Positions 1 through 9,169 of a DNA stretch of 64,000 nt are shown here, one piece after another. This DNA comes from Leucobacter komagatae (GTDB lineage Bacteria; Actinomycetota; Actinomycetes; Actinomycetales; Microbacteriaceae). The DNA lies in NCBI RefSeq assembly GCF_006716085.1, contig NZ_VFON01000001.1, positions 2,232,001-2,296,000 on the forward strand. The letters are read 5' to 3'. The notes beneath the pieces were generated by a model that had not been told where the DNA came from, ran no database searches, and saw only the letters and a list, made by a program, of their open reading frames with translations. Positions within the stretch are counted from its first letter, which is position 1. Each line of letters begins with the position of its first letter. Both the position numbers and the translations under genes were made by a program.

Positions 1-52
1 CCTTCGAATCGGTGTGCTGGCCAGGGGCCGCCTCGCAGCCCGCGAGGTGCTG

Positions 53-3000
53 CTACGGCGTGCCACAGACCACTCCAGTGAACGTTACCGGGTTCCACTG
101 CGCATTCGGCCACGCAACCTCGATGTCGCTGCCGACGGCGGTGTAGGTCGGAGCACCCGGCCCCGTTCCCTCGAGCTGGAAGCTGTCGGCGGGGTCGCCG
201 GTGGCCGGCACACACTGAGCGACGAGCGATATCCTCACGCCCGTCGGCCCGCCGTCTCGCGGCGCGACCGGCACCTCGGGCGAGCACCTCGGTGCGGCTG
301 GGTCACCGACGCACTGCTTCACGGTGAGGGTGCCCCCGACGGGGGCGGTGAGCAGCGTGTCGGTGTTGCCGTTGCTGAAGACGAGTCGGGCCGAGGGCAC
401 CTTGCCGCCGAACACCGGCTGCGCGGCGATGCCCGTGTACTCCCGCACCCTGTCGGCGCCCGACGCATCGGGGGCCACGACGTAACCCTGCTGCACCGTG
501 GGGGCCTCGGGCACGCCTCCCACCCAGACGGGCGCGAGCTGCACGGTTGTCGTGCCGGAGTCGCTCGTCGCACACATGACCCCCGTGTACGTCGCGAAGC
601 GTGTGAGCCCACCGAACTGGGGCGAGCTCTGCGAGCACCGCGCTTTGCCTGCGCCCTCGCGCGCGAGGCCGAACGTGTACTCCACGTTCGATGCGTAGTT
701 CGCGCCCCACTCGTCATACACGATCGTTGCGGAGCCATCGCCCGCCGCGTCGGGCACGATGCGGCTCGCGGCCGCGATGGGCGCGGCCCCCACGGTGACA
801 GTGGCCGTGCCTGCGCCGCCCTGCGCGGAGCCGGAGTAGCCGGGCGGAATGTCTGCGTCTTCGGGGATGACAGTGACGGTGTGTGAGCCCGGGCTCACCT
901 GGTGCACGCTTCGCCTGCCGACCTCGACGGCGGAGTGCTCACCGACGGTGAGCAGGAACCGCCTTGCCGAATCGGCCCCGGAAACGCGCACCTCGACGCG
1001 CCCCTGCGTTGTAGAGGTGTTCGTGCTGTCTTTCACTGCCGTCGCCTCGACCTTCGGGGCCGAGGGTGGCGTGTACGCCCACGTGGCCGCGCCATTCGCA
1101 GTGCGATCTGAGGCGCCGACGCCGTTCACCGCACGAGCGTAGTAGGTCTGCTGGTTCGCCTTACCCGGGGTGAGCCCCGAGACCGTGCAGCTGGCAGTGC
1201 CGCCAGCGACCGAGCAGGTGCCAACCGCCGCGCCGCCGCTGGTGACGAGCTCGACGCCCGTGACGGCGGGGTGCGCCGCCTGCGGGTTGAGGGCGACCGC
1301 GAGACTCACGCTGTCGCCCGTCGCGCCCGTCGGGGTCACGCTCACCGGGGCACGCGGCACGCCCTGGGCGTCGAGCTCAACGCTGCCCTCGCCGACCCTG
1401 CCCTGCGCATCGCGCACGGTGAAGCCGACGGTGCAGCGCCCGCCCGGCCCGCGGGAGTCAGCCCACGACACCGAGATGCCGCGGTCGCCCGCGCGCCGCA
1501 CGGTGCCGACGGAGCAGCCCGCGGAGTTCACGGTGTCGAGCTTCAGGCCGCCGCCCTGCTTCCCAGCGAAGGGGTCGTACTCGCCCGGCTGGCCAATGAC
1601 GTCTGTCGCGCAGTTCCCGCCGACCGTGCAGCGCAGGTCGACGGTCGCGCCCCGCGGGGTGTCGCGGGGCACCTGGCCGACGCGCAGCACGAGCGGCGCG
1701 CGCGATTCACCCGCGCCGCTCACCGTCACCGTGAGGTTCTCCTGGCTGCCCGGCGCGGCGTCAGCCCAGGCCTCGACCGAGACGGCCGCGCCCGAGGCGC
1801 TGACCGTGAACTTTGAGCCGCCGCCCGAGACCGAGAACTTCAGCTTCGAAACGTCGCCCGCGCGGTTACCCTCCCACCGCACCATGTCGGCAAGGTTGAT
1901 CCGCTCGGCGTCACCCGGCGCGATCGTGCGGGTCAACGATTCGAGCTTCACGACGGGGTCGCGAGGCACAATCGTGACGGGGATCGGAAGCGCCGTCCAG
2001 GTCGTCTGGCCCGCCAAACGCACGTCAATCACGCAGACGTCAGACCAGGGGGCCTCGGCGCCCGCGGAGTAACGCAGCGCCCCTGGGGAGATCGCCTGGC
2101 AGCTCGCCCCAGAGCGCCCAACCGAGAAGGAGCCCTGACGAAGCTCGACGGTATCGTTCGCCCCCACGTCGACGAGTGACGCGACGGTCGCGTCGGCCGT
2201 CTTGTTCTCGTCGACGGTGATGGGCTGCACGCCCGGCCGAAGCGTCAGCCTGAGTTCGTCGAGTGGCGGCACGATCAAGAACCCGTAGCTCGCTACCTGC
2301 TTTCCAGCCGCATCGGCGCCGCTGAGCTTAAAGGCCACGAGGTCGCCCTCGGGTTTGTAGGCGCCGACGATCCGGTTGCCCTTCACGGTGTAGCCGGGCT
2401 GGCCGCCCTCCCAGAGCGTGAGCTTCAGCGCAGACACGTCGCCGGCGGCCCAGCGCACCCTGTCGGTCACGACGTCGACGCCACCCCGCGCGAGGTTGTG
2501 GCGGTCGCGCACGCTGAGAATCGTGTCGGTCACGGTGGGCGCTTGCGAGCCAACCCTGTCAGACGTCTGCACCAGGATGAGCCCATCAGCGGTGCTCGAC
2601 GAGGCACCCGACTTCACCGTGTAGCGGTACGACACGGTGCCCGGCTCAGCGCCGGCGGTCACAGAGACCCGCCCCTGGGCGAGGTCTGACAGGTCAATCC
2701 TTGCGGCCGCGCGAGCATACTCGGGGTGCTTTGCCCCTCCGGGCAGGTTGGGCTCGACGGAGAGAATCTCGAGCTTGCCGCCTGCCGGGTCGACGTCGTT
2801 GTCGAGCGGCGAGACGACCACAGGCGTCTGCGACCCGAGAACGACGCGCACATAGTCGCTCGAGACGACGGGGGCGCCAGTCTCCTGCTGCTCCGCGACG
2901 ATGACGCGCAGCTTCGCCTCCCCCGTGCCCCCGCGCCCGTCGTGGACGGAGTAGGTGACGGTGTGCAGGCCTGGCTCAGCGTCACCGCTCACCGTCACGG

Positions 3001-6000
3001 CGATGCCGTTACCCGTCGGGGTGATGGCCGCCGCGACGTGCGAATCATCGCCCTGAGTGACGCCTGACAGGCGCACTCGGTCGCCGTCGGGGTCGACACC
3101 CGAGAGCGGAACCCGCACCTCGGCGACGGCGCCCGGCGCGACCCGCGTGGTGAGCTCGCGCGGCTGCGGGTCGGAGTTCGCGCCCTGCGGAATCACCCGC
3201 ACCGTCACCGAGCCGGTGTCGCTCGCCTCGGGGGAGGAGGCACCGTAGGTCGTGTAGCGAAGCTCGTACGTGCCTGCCTTCTGCGGCGCGAGGTAGCGCA
3301 GCACGCTCCCCGAGGCGAAGGCGAGCTCGCCCTTCGCGCCCGACCCGGTGATCTCGGGGTGCAGCACGAGCCGCTCCCCCGGGGCCGAGATGTCATTGTC
3401 GAGCACGCGGATGTCGACGACGTCGCCCGCGCGCACGGTCGCGGTGTCGGCGACGGCGACGGCGCCCGCGAGGCCCGACTCGGGCACCTGGAACACGGTG
3501 AGGCGCCCCGTCGCGCGCGCGGTGCCCTCCGTGACGACGACGTCAGCCGCGCCGATGCGGCCCGCAGCGCCGTCTTCAGTGCTGCCCGCGACGCGCACCT
3601 TGGAGTGGTCAATGACCTCCGCGCGCAGCTGCCCGTCGGTGACCGTGGCGCTTGCGACTGCGAGTGAGCGCGACTGAGCGCCCGCGATCGCGTCGAGCAC
3701 CTCGACGGTGGAGTCGGCGAAGGGCCGCACAAACGCGCGCAGCGGGGGCAGCGCGAGGGGGGCGCTCCCCTCGGTTGCTGTGACGCGCACGATACCGGTG
3801 AGCTCAGCGCCCGTTCCAGTGTCGGTGATCCCGACCGAGAGGAGCGCTTGCCCGGGGCTCGTCGCGGTGACCTCGACGGTCCCGTCGGCCGGCTTCGCGG
3901 TGGCGCGCACGCGGTCGCTGCCGCTCAACACATTGACATCGCGCAGCACGAACGAGCCTGAGCCGCCCGACACGCGATCGAGCACGTCCACGGCCGCCGT
4001 CGGGCCGACCTGCACCGTCACAGCCGTGCCGAGGAACTGGGCGAGGGCGCCGGGCTGGATCGCGACCTGCAGGTCGCGGTGCGCCTCCGCACCCCGCGCA
4101 TCCCGCACCGTGATGCGCAGCATGAGCTCGGACGCCCCGGCGTTCGGGTCGAGGTGCTTCACCGCGAGGCGGCCGTCGGCGGTGATCATCGCCCGCGCGG
4201 GGTCTTCGGGCCGCAGCAGCTCAACGCCCGCGAGCAGCATCGGGTCACCCTCGGGGTCAACCCACCCCTCAAGCACCGGGTGCACGAGCGTGCCGCCGGG
4301 CGCGAGATCTGGCACGCCCCACTCGCGCTGGCAGCCCGCGACCGGGCACCACTCCGGCGCCGTGTTCACGTCGCCGCTCACGGCCGTGAGGGTGACTGTC
4401 GCGGGCTCGGACTCGAGCGCGCCGTCGGTGATGCGGTAGCTGAATGTTGCCGACCCAGTCGCGCCCCTCGCCGGCCGCACCGAGAGCGACTGCGCGTCGG
4501 GCAGTAGCTCGATCGTGCCGAACTCCGCCGGGATGGGCGACTCGCCGAGCGACTCAGGCACGATGGTGAGCACGTCGCGCTTGTTCGCGTCGTAGTCGTT
4601 CAGCAGCACCTGCAGCTGTGTCGGCTCGCCCGCGCGCACGCCGAACGCGTCGTCCTGTGCGACGGGCGGCACCTGTTCGGTCACCTCGTCGACGACGACG
4701 GTGCCCCTGTCTTCCTTCGGCGGGTCCGAGATTGTCCACTGGGCGAGCGGAATCAGCCGCCCGTCAGGCAGCGTCCAGAGCATGCCGCTGCGGGTCTCGC
4801 CGAGCACGGTGCGCTCGCCGTTCGTGAAAAACGTGGGTTCGGGATCACCAACGGTGCCGGCCGCCTCGTCGTACTGCAGGTCGGAGAGCGCGCTTCCCGC
4901 CCCGGCGTCGCTTCGCCAGAGCTGGCCCCGCGTCTGGTCGACCCAGGCCGCGACGCGCACACCGTCGGCCACGCTCGGCCGGGCGGGTGCGCCCGAGCTC
5001 TCCGCGATCCGCTTCGGCTCACCCGACGCTGGGACACGCCAGAGGCCCGCCGTGTCGGCGATGAGCGCCGCGGTGCCGCCGCCGGCCCCCGGCCCGTCGC
5101 CCTCGCCACTCCACTGCAGGCGGGCTGCGCCGACCGCATCGATGCGCTGGGGCTTCTCACCCGCGCGGAAGACGCGGCCCGTCGAGGGGTCGAGCAGCAC
5201 CCAGTCGCCCGATACGAGGGCTAGCTCGGGCTGCTCGATCCCGGTTGCGGCGCGTGGCAGCGGGTCTCCGACGCCGAGGAAGCGCTCTGCGCGGATGTCG
5301 TACTGCCAGAGCGTGTCGCTGCTCGCGGAGTACAGCGCGACCCTGCCCTTCGCGTCGAGCGCGACGGCGTCGGTCAAGAATTCGAGCGCGGAGCCGTCTT
5401 GGCCGGCCTTCGCGCGGTCGCCCGCGTTGGGGGCGGCGTTGCTGCTGTCGCCGGCGCCGCTCTCGCCGCTGCCAGCCCCGTCGGGCGCACGGGGGTCGAG
5501 CTGTTTCAGCGCCTCGACGCTCGTCCCGACGTACACGCGGCCGGACTCGGTGCGCACCAGCAAGTACTCCCCCGCTCCGAGCACATCGCGCGCGCCGTCC
5601 GGGAGAACACTCGCCGCTGCGTCTGCGAGCGCGGCGTTCGTCGCGGCGGTGCCGTCGGCCGCCCCTGCTTCAGCGGAGGCGGTGCCGCCGTCTTCCTGCG
5701 CGATGTCATCACCGGCACCCTTCGCTGCTGCGTCGTCAGACAGGTCTTGCGGGCTCGCGGCGTCCACCCGCCAGGCCTGCCCATTGCCGTGGCTCAGCAC
5801 GAGGCTGTCTGCGCCACGCTGCACGACGCCGCTCGGCTCGGCGACCTTCCGAACCGTGTCGATCTCGCCGGTCTCGGTATTCACGCGCGCGTACTGGCCC
5901 GCGTCGCGGGTGACCCAGACGCTCGGCTCGGCCCGCGGCGTCTCACGCGAGTCGAACCCGCTCGACACGACAGCCACCGTCGCGATGACCGCGACGGCTG

Positions 6001-6070
6001 CGGCGCCCGCGATCCACCCGCGCACGCGCTGTGAGCCCGCCGCCCGTTTGGGCGCGGACCGCCGGCTCAT
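53..6070 (-). CDS. Giant membrane-anchored Ig-like/fibronectin-type protein
   Basis: A 2005-residue protein. It has a basic N-terminus, one membrane segment at about residues 20-42 and then a long extracytoplasmic region. The first ~450 residues have repeated short strands (WVTRDAG, WRVDA, WQYDI, WRVPA) like a beta-propeller. After that come tandem cadherin/Ig-like modules with the recurring signatures LLNDYD, DNDISAPG, GVDPDGDRV and DNDVDPAGG. Fibronectin-III-like modules lie near the C-terminus. The start is placed at the ATG that overlaps the kinase stop (ATGA), which implies translational coupling. In actinobacteria such proteins sit next to MoxR/DUF58/transglutaminase genes; those would lie off the left end and are not visible. 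The function is unknown; a cell-surface or wall-associated scaffold regulated by the kinase is an inference. Only the family-level call is firm. Confidence 0.85.
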   Translation of the reverse strand: MSRRSAPKRAAGSQRVRGWIAGAAAVAVIATVAVVSSGFDSRETPRAEPSVWVTRDAGQYARVNTETGEIDTVRKVAEPSGVVQRGADSLVLSHGNGQAWRVDAASPQDLSDDAAAKGAGDDIAQEDGGTASAEAGAADGTAATNAALADAAASVLPDGARDVLGAGEYLLVRTESGRVYVGTSVEALKQLDPRAPDGAGSGESGAGDSSNAAPNAGDRAKAGQDGSALEFLTDAVALDAKGRVALYSASSDTLWQYDIRAERFLGVGDPLPRAATGIEQPELALVSGDWVLLDPSTGRVFRAGEKPQRIDAVGAARLQWSGEGDGPGAGGGTAALIADTAGLWRVPASGEPKRIAESSGAPARPSVADGVRVAAWVDQTRGQLWRSDAGAGSALSDLQYDEAAGTVGDPEPTFFTNGERTVLGETRSGMLWTLPDGRLIPLAQWTISDPPKEDRGTVVVDEVTEQVPPVAQDDAFGVRAGEPTQLQVLLNDYDANKRDVLTIVPESLGESPIPAEFGTIELLPDAQSLSVRPARGATGSATFSYRITDGALESEPATVTLTAVSGDVNTAPEWCPVAGCQREWGVPDLAPGGTLVHPVLEGWVDPEGDPMLLAGVELLRPEDPARAMITADGRLAVKHLDPNAGASELMLRITVRDARGAEAHRDLQVAIQPGALAQFLGTAVTVQVGPTAAVDVLDRVSGGSGSFVLRDVNVLSGSDRVRATAKPADGTVEVTATSPGQALLSVGITDTGTGAELTGIVRVTATEGSAPLALPPLRAFVRPFADSTVEVLDAIAGAQSRSLAVASATVTDGQLRAEVIDHSKVRVAGSTEDGAAGRIGAADVVVTEGTARATGRLTVFQVPESGLAGAVAVADTATVRAGDVVDIRVLDNDISAPGERLVLHPEITGSGAKGELAFASGSVLRYLAPQKAGTYELRYTTYGASSPEASDTGSVTVRVIPQGANSDPQPRELTTRVAPGAVAEVRVPLSGVDPDGDRVRLSGVTQGDDSHVAAAITPTGNGIAVTVSGDAEPGLHTVTYSVHDGRGGTGEAKLRVIVAEQQETGAPVVSSDYVRVVLGSQTPVVVSPLDNDVDPAGGKLEILSVEPNLPGGAKHPEYARAAARIDLSDLAQGRVSVTAGAEPGTVSYRYTVKSGASSSTADGLILVQTSDRVGSQAPTVTDTILSVRDRHNLARGGVDVVTDRVRWAAGDVSALKLTLWEGGQPGYTVKGNRIVGAYKPEGDLVAFKLSGADAAGKQVASYGFLIVPPLDELRLTLRPGVQPITVDENKTADATVASLVDVGANDTVELRQGSFSVGRSGASCQAISPGALRYSAGAEAPWSDVCVIDVRLAGQTTWTALPIPVTIVPRDPVVKLESLTRTIAPGDAERINLADMVRWEGNRAGDVSKLKFSVSGGGSKFTVSASGAAVSVEAWADAAPGSQENLTVTVSGAGESRAPLVLRVGQVPRDTPRGATVDLRCTVGGNCATDVIGQPGEYDPFAGKQGGGLKLDTVNSAGCSVGTVRRAGDRGISVSWADSRGPGGRCTVGFTVRDAQGRVGEGSVELDAQGVPRAPVSVTPTGATGDSVSLAVALNPQAAHPAVTGVELVTSGGAAVGTCSVAGGTASCTVSGLTPGKANQQTYYARAVNGVGASDRTANGAATWAYTPPSAPKVEATAVKDSTNTSTTQGRVEVRVSGADSARRFLLTVGEHSAVEVGRRSVHQVSPGSHTVTVIPEDADIPPGYSGSAQGGAGTATVTVGAAPIAAASRIVPDAAGDGSATIVYDEWGANYASNVEYTFGLAREGAGKARCSQSSPQFGGLTRFATYTGVMCATSDSGTTTVQLAPVWVGGVPEAPTVQQGYVVAPDASGADRVREYTGIAAQPVFGGKVPSARLVFSNGNTDTLLTAPVGGTLTVKQCVGDPAAPRCSPEVPVAPRDGGPTGVRISLVAQCVPATGDPADSFQLEGTGPGAPTYTAVGSDIEVAWPNAQWNPVTFTGVVCGTP

Positions 6071-7215
6071 AGCCCGCCGCCGAGCGCGGCCCACAGCACG
6101 GCACCGGCGACCGCGATTACAGCGACGCCGATGCCTGCGCCAATCAGGCCCGCCTTCAGCGGCGACAGCGGCGCGCGGTCGTGCACGACGCCGTCACGGT
6201 CGGTGCCGCGACCCGCTTCCAACTGCTGGGCGCGCTTTGCCGCCCGCTGCTCCGCGCGCGACGCGTGGCCGACGGTACTCACGACGGGGCCGCGCGTGCC
6301 GACCGGGATCGTTTCAACGCGCGGCAGCCAGGCCTCTGCCACGACCTCGAGCGGTGTGACCTCGTAGCCGTAGTGCCGCTGGAGCTCTTGGAGCGCCTCA
6401 CCGAGCTCTCGCATCGAGGTGAACCGCGCAGCCGGGTCACGCTTCAGCGCCCGAGACATCACGCCGTCGAACGGCGCGTAGCCCTGCGCCCCCGGCACCG
6501 GCTGGTACACGGCCTTCGAGATTCGGTCAGCAAGCTTCGACCGGGTGTTCAGCCCGCGATCGGGGAGCTCGAACGGTGACCGACCCGCCGCGAATGTGTA
6601 CAGGGTTGCGCCGAGCGACCAAATCTCGGTGGCGACCGAGCCGCTCACCTTGAGGCTCAGCACCTCGGGCGCCGACCACGGAATCGACATCGCGACCTCG
6701 GCCTCTTCGGGCTGGCCGCGCTTAGTGACGTAGGCGATACCGAAGTCGGCGAGCACGGGCTTGCCGAGCGTCGTGAGCAGCACGTTCGACGGCTTGATAT
6801 CGCGGTGCAGCACGCCGGCCCGGTGCGCGGTCTCGAGCGCGCCCGCGATCCTGACGCCCGCGTCGAGCACTTCCGCGAGCTGCGCGGGCTTACCCTTCGT
6901 CAGCGCGCCCATCGATGCAGGGCAGTACTCCATCGCGATGTAGGGCGACCCGTCGAGCGAAATGCTCGCCTGGTAAATCGTCACGACCGACGGGTGGCTT
7001 GAGAGCCTGGCCATCACGTCGGCCTCGCTCTCGAACACCTCTCGCAGCCGTTGCGCGTTCGGAGCGCCCTCACCGGCGTCGAGTACCTTCACCGCAACGA
7101 CGCGACGCGGCATGTCTTGTTCGTAGAGATGCACCTGCGCGAATCCACCGGAACCGAGTGGGCGCACGTACGAGAACCCCGGGATGCCGGGCGGTCTCAG
7201 CTGGGGCTCAGCCAT
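6067..7215 (-). CDS. Serine/threonine protein kinase with C-terminal membrane anchor
   Basis: A 382-residue Hanks-type kinase. The glycine loop GSGGFAQV is at about residues 21-28, the ATP-binding Lys at 43 (AVKV), the catalytic HRDIKPSN at 137-144 and DFG at 157-159. A single hydrophobic segment near residues 355-380 is followed by almost nothing, so there is no extracellular PASTA-type sensor. The start is the ATG preceded by GGTGGAG. It overlaps the downstream giant Ig-like gene by ATGA, so the kinase probably controls that protein or the wider MoxR/transglutaminase locus; this is inferred from position only. It is read from a leader of about 180 bp after the rplA terminator. Confidence 0.93.
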   Translation of the reverse strand: MAEPQLRPPGIPGFSYVRPLGSGGFAQVHLYEQDMPRRVVAVKVLDAGEGAPNAQRLREVFESEADVMARLSSHPSVVTIYQASISLDGSPYIAMEYCPASMGALTKGKPAQLAEVLDAGVRIAGALETAHRAGVLHRDIKPSNVLLTTLGKPVLADFGIAYVTKRGQPEEAEVAMSIPWSAPEVLSLKVSGSVATEIWSLGATLYTFAAGRSPFELPDRGLNTRSKLADRISKAVYQPVPGAQGYAPFDGVMSRALKRDPAARFTSMRELGEALQELQRHYGYEVTPLEVVAEAWLPRVETIPVGTRGPVVSTVGHASRAEQRAAKRAQQLEAGRGTDRDGVVHDRAPLSPLKAGLIGAGIGVAVIAVAGAVLWAALGGGL

Positions 7216-7394
7216 CTCGCTACTCCACCGAGCGTGCCTGCGCACGGACGGGGAATTCGGCTACAAACATACAGCTATCTTACGCAGTGGAAGATGGAGA
7301 CGCGCCCGGAGCGCACCGGTTGTGAATAAGTTAAGCCGGCCTCACGCGGCCCCGCTCGGCGCAGCGCCGACGTGCCACCTCCCACGTAACGGAA

Positions 7395-7424
7395 ACGGCC
7401 CCTCCACCGAAGTGGAGGGGCCGT
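7395..7424 (-). terminator. Rho-independent-type terminator after rplA
   Basis: Perfect 13-bp stem (ACGGCCCCTCCAC) with a CGAA tetraloop, about 30 bp downstream of the rplA stop. On the minus strand it is followed by a moderately T-rich tract (GTTTCCGTT). It separates the ribosomal genes from the kinase transcription unit. Confidence 0.85.
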
Positions 7425-7455
7425 CTCGCTGAAGCGTTACGCCTCGTTTCGAACC

Positions 7456-8145
7456 TTAGAGGCCCGAAACGTCGAGCGGAATGCCAGGACCGAAGGTGGT
7501 CGAGACAGCGCCCTTGATGACGTACTTGCCCTTTGCCGAAGCCGGCTTGAGACGAACGATCTCGTCGAGAACCGACGAAATGTTGTCGTTGAGCTGCTCC
7601 TGCGAGAACGACGCCTTGCCGACGATGAAGTGCACGTTAGCGTGCTTGTCGACGCGGAACTCGATCTTGCCGCCCTTGATGTCGGTGACAGCCTTAGCGG
7701 TGTCCATCGTGACGGTGCCGGTCTTGGGGTTCGGCATCAGACCGCGCGGGCCGAGAACCTTACCGAGACGACCGACCTTGCCCATGAGCTCGGGGGTCGC
7801 GACAGCCGAATCGAAGTCGGTGTAGCCAGCGGCCACCTTCTCGATGAGCTCGTCGCCGCCGACCTCGTCTGCGCCAGCGGCGAGAGCAGCCTCAGCTGCC
7901 GGGCCGTTTGCGAACACGATGACGCGTGCGGTCTTGCCGGTGCCGTGGGGAAGGTTCACGGTACCGCGAACCATCTGATCGGCCTTACGGGGGTCGACGC
8001 CGAGACGAACAGCAACCTCAACGGTCGCGTCGGTCTTTGCCGAACCGGTCTCCTTCGCGAGGGCAACTGCCTCAGCGGGAGTGTAGAACTTGTCTGCCTG
8101 AATCTTTGCGGCAGCGGCGCGGTACGCCTTCGACTTCTGTGCCAT
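7456..8145 (-). CDS. rplA: 50S ribosomal protein L1
   Basis: 229 residues, the usual length for bacterial L1, which binds 23S rRNA at the L1 stalk and represses its own operon in many bacteria. The family signatures are clear: [20 protein letters not shown] in the first half and [15 protein letters not shown] in the second. The start ATG has an upstream AAGGGT ribosome-binding site. It follows rplK by 10 bp on the same strand, the standard L11-L1 pair, and ends at a strong hairpin. Confidence 0.98.
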   Translation of the reverse strand: MAQKSKAYRAAAAKIQADKFYTPAEAVALAKETGSAKTDATVEVAVRLGVDPRKADQMVRGTVNLPHGTGKTARVIVFANGPAAEAALAAGADEVGGDELIEKVAAGYTDFDSAVATPELMGKVGRLGKVLGPRGLMPNPKTGTVTMDTAKAVTDIKGGKIEFRVDKHANVHFIVGKASFSQEQLNDNISSVLDEIVRLKPASAKGKYVIKGAVSTTFGPGIPLDVSGL

Positions 8146-8155
8146 GTTCGTACCC

Positions 8156-8584
8156 TTACTCGACCGTGATGCCCATGGAGCGAGCGGTGCCCGCGATGAT
8201 CTTCGCTGCTGCGTCGATGTCGTTCGCGTTCAGGTCGGCGCGCTTCTGCTCGGCGATCTGGCGAACCTGCTCAGCAGTAACCTTCGCAACCTTGACGGTG
8301 TGCGGGGTGCCCGAGCCCTTCTGTACGCCAGCAGCCTTCTTGAGGAGCTCCGCCGCCGGCGGGGTCTTCAGGATGAAGGTGAACGAGCGATCCTCGTAGA
8401 CAGTGATCTCAACGGGGACCACGTTGCCGCGCTGGGATTCCGTCGCAGCGTTGTACGCCTTGCAGAACTCCATGATGTTGACGCCGTGCTGACCCAGGGC
8501 GGGGCCCACGGGGGGTGCCGGGTTGGCGGCGCCGGCTGCGATCTGAAGCTTAATCAGACCGGTAACCTTCTTGGCTTTTGCCAT
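8156..8584 (-). CDS. rplK: 50S ribosomal protein L11
   Basis: 142 residues, matching L11, the protein that binds the GTPase-associated region of 23S rRNA. The N-terminal domain carries [20 protein letters not shown], the proline-rich linker region of the family. The ATG is chosen because of the strong AAAGGAAAC site just upstream; an in-frame extension upstream is not L11-like. nusG and secE, which normally precede rplK in actinobacteria, are not here. Upstream lies a ~200-bp leader and the 3' remnant of a tRNA-Thr, beyond which the prophage begins. A rplK promoter must therefore lie in 8585-8755. Confidence 0.98.
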   Translation of the reverse strand: MAKAKKVTGLIKLQIAAGAANPAPPVGPALGQHGVNIMEFCKAYNAATESQRGNVVPVEITVYEDRSFTFILKTPPAAELLKKAAGVQKGSGTPHTVKVAKVTAEQVRQIAEQKRADLNANDIDAAAKIIAGTARSMGITVE

Positions 8585-8754
8585 GATTGTTTCCTTTCGC
8601 CGAACGAGCGCGGTCGCGCCCGTTCTCCCGCCTCGCCGGCCGTTCCGGCGCGCGGTGTTGTTGCAGCCGCGACAATTCGCGGACACAAACCTCAATAGTT
8701 TAGCGGATTGGGCGCGATCCCGCACCTCGGGCTCGAGGCGGCGTGGAGAGGATC
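8585..8754 (-). promoter_or_regulatory. rplKA leader and probable promoter region
   Basis: Non-coding stretch between the rplK start and the old tRNA-Thr terminator. It must hold the rplKA promoter because no gene upstream is read into it. A possible -10 (TAAACT on the minus strand, near 8700) is visible, but no convincing -35, so the exact start is uncertain. GC-rich short inverted repeats lie between it and the rplK ATG. I see no other gene here. Confidence 0.4.
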
Positions 8755-8773
8755 GAAAACGCGCTGCGTTTTC
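8755..8773 (-). terminator. Orphaned terminator of the original tRNA-Thr gene
   Basis: Perfect 8-bp stem GAAAACGC / GCGTTTTC with a GCT loop, 8 bp beyond the 3' end of the tRNA remnant on the minus strand. Position and shape fit the terminator or processing hairpin of tRNA-Thr. The prophage now separates it from the functional tRNA by nearly 16 kb. Confidence 0.55.
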
Positions 8774-8780
8774 ATCGTGG

Positions 8781-8819
8781 AGCCGCCTATCGGATTTGAA
8801 CCGATGACCTGTTCTTTAC
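8781..8819 (-). other. attL: attL: 3' remnant of tRNA-Thr
   Basis: 39 bp matching the 3' part of the intact tRNA-Thr at 24586-24624 with two differences, at positions 8790 and 8805. These two are partners in the T-stem (A-T here, G-C in the intact copy). The last 14 bp (8806-8819, GACCTGTTCTTTAC) are identical to 24611-24624, and the strand exchange must lie there. The base after the core (8820) already differs, so everything right of it is phage DNA. Confidence 0.9.
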
Positions 8820-8881
8820 AAGGACGCAACTTGCCCCGATACCGCCGCCGAGCTGCTTGAGCTTTGGGCGGTGACCGCATC

Positions 8882-9169
8882 ATGAGCACACGCAAGGTTC
8901 ACTTCGGGTGGATGTTCAACGCTGAGGAAGATCAGTACAACAAAGGCGGGCAGGAGCCCATCGAACTTCCCGGGTCGCGGGCCGGGTGCGGAGCTGGGCG
9001 AGGTGGCACGGTCATGCTGTCCTTCGACCATGACGCGATCACTTGCGCGCGGTGCCGTTCGCAGCTCGAAGCCGTGCGGCGGGAACGCGACGCACGACGC
9101 CGCGCAGTGTGGCCGAAGCGTCAACCCAACATTGACGCCGATTCGCCACACGCGACGGGCGCGCTATGA
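8882..9169 (+). CDS. Hypothetical phage protein between attP and integrase
   Basis: 95 residues, not recognised. It is mostly polar with a basic C-terminal helix (EAVRRERDARRRAVW) and a single CARC pair, which could bind a metal only with partner residues. The ATG is preferred over a TTG 18 bp upstream because in the excised phage genome the repressor frame would end in an ATGA overlap exactly here. Its own stop overlaps the next start (ATGA). It would thus be the second gene of a repressor-x-HTH-integrase operon in the viral form. In the lysogen it has lost the repressor promoter. Confidence 0.75.
   Translation: MSTRKVHFGWMFNAEEDQYNKGGQEPIELPGSRAGCGAGRGGTVMLSFDHDAITCARCRSQLEAVRRERDARRRAVWPKRQPNIDADSPHATGAL

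Noticed and set aside
4701-6359. A 552-residue plus-strand frame antisense to the Ig-like gene and kinase
   Set aside because: Composition is Ala/Arg/Ser/Pro-rich without any domain, as expected for the complement of a high-GC gene; the minus-strand genes have clear domains and coupling.
7246-7394. A riboswitch or small RNA between rplA and the kinase gene
   Set aside because: Apart from the terminator hairpin there is only AT-rich promoter-like sequence; no conserved RNA motif was recognised.
8781-8850. A second tRNA gene, tRNA-Thr(TGT), suggested by the sequence around attL
   Set aside because: Only the 3' half pairs as a tRNA. Right of the 14-bp core the sequence does not form a D-arm or acceptor; the apparent TGT anticodon base is phage DNA that continues the repressor frame.
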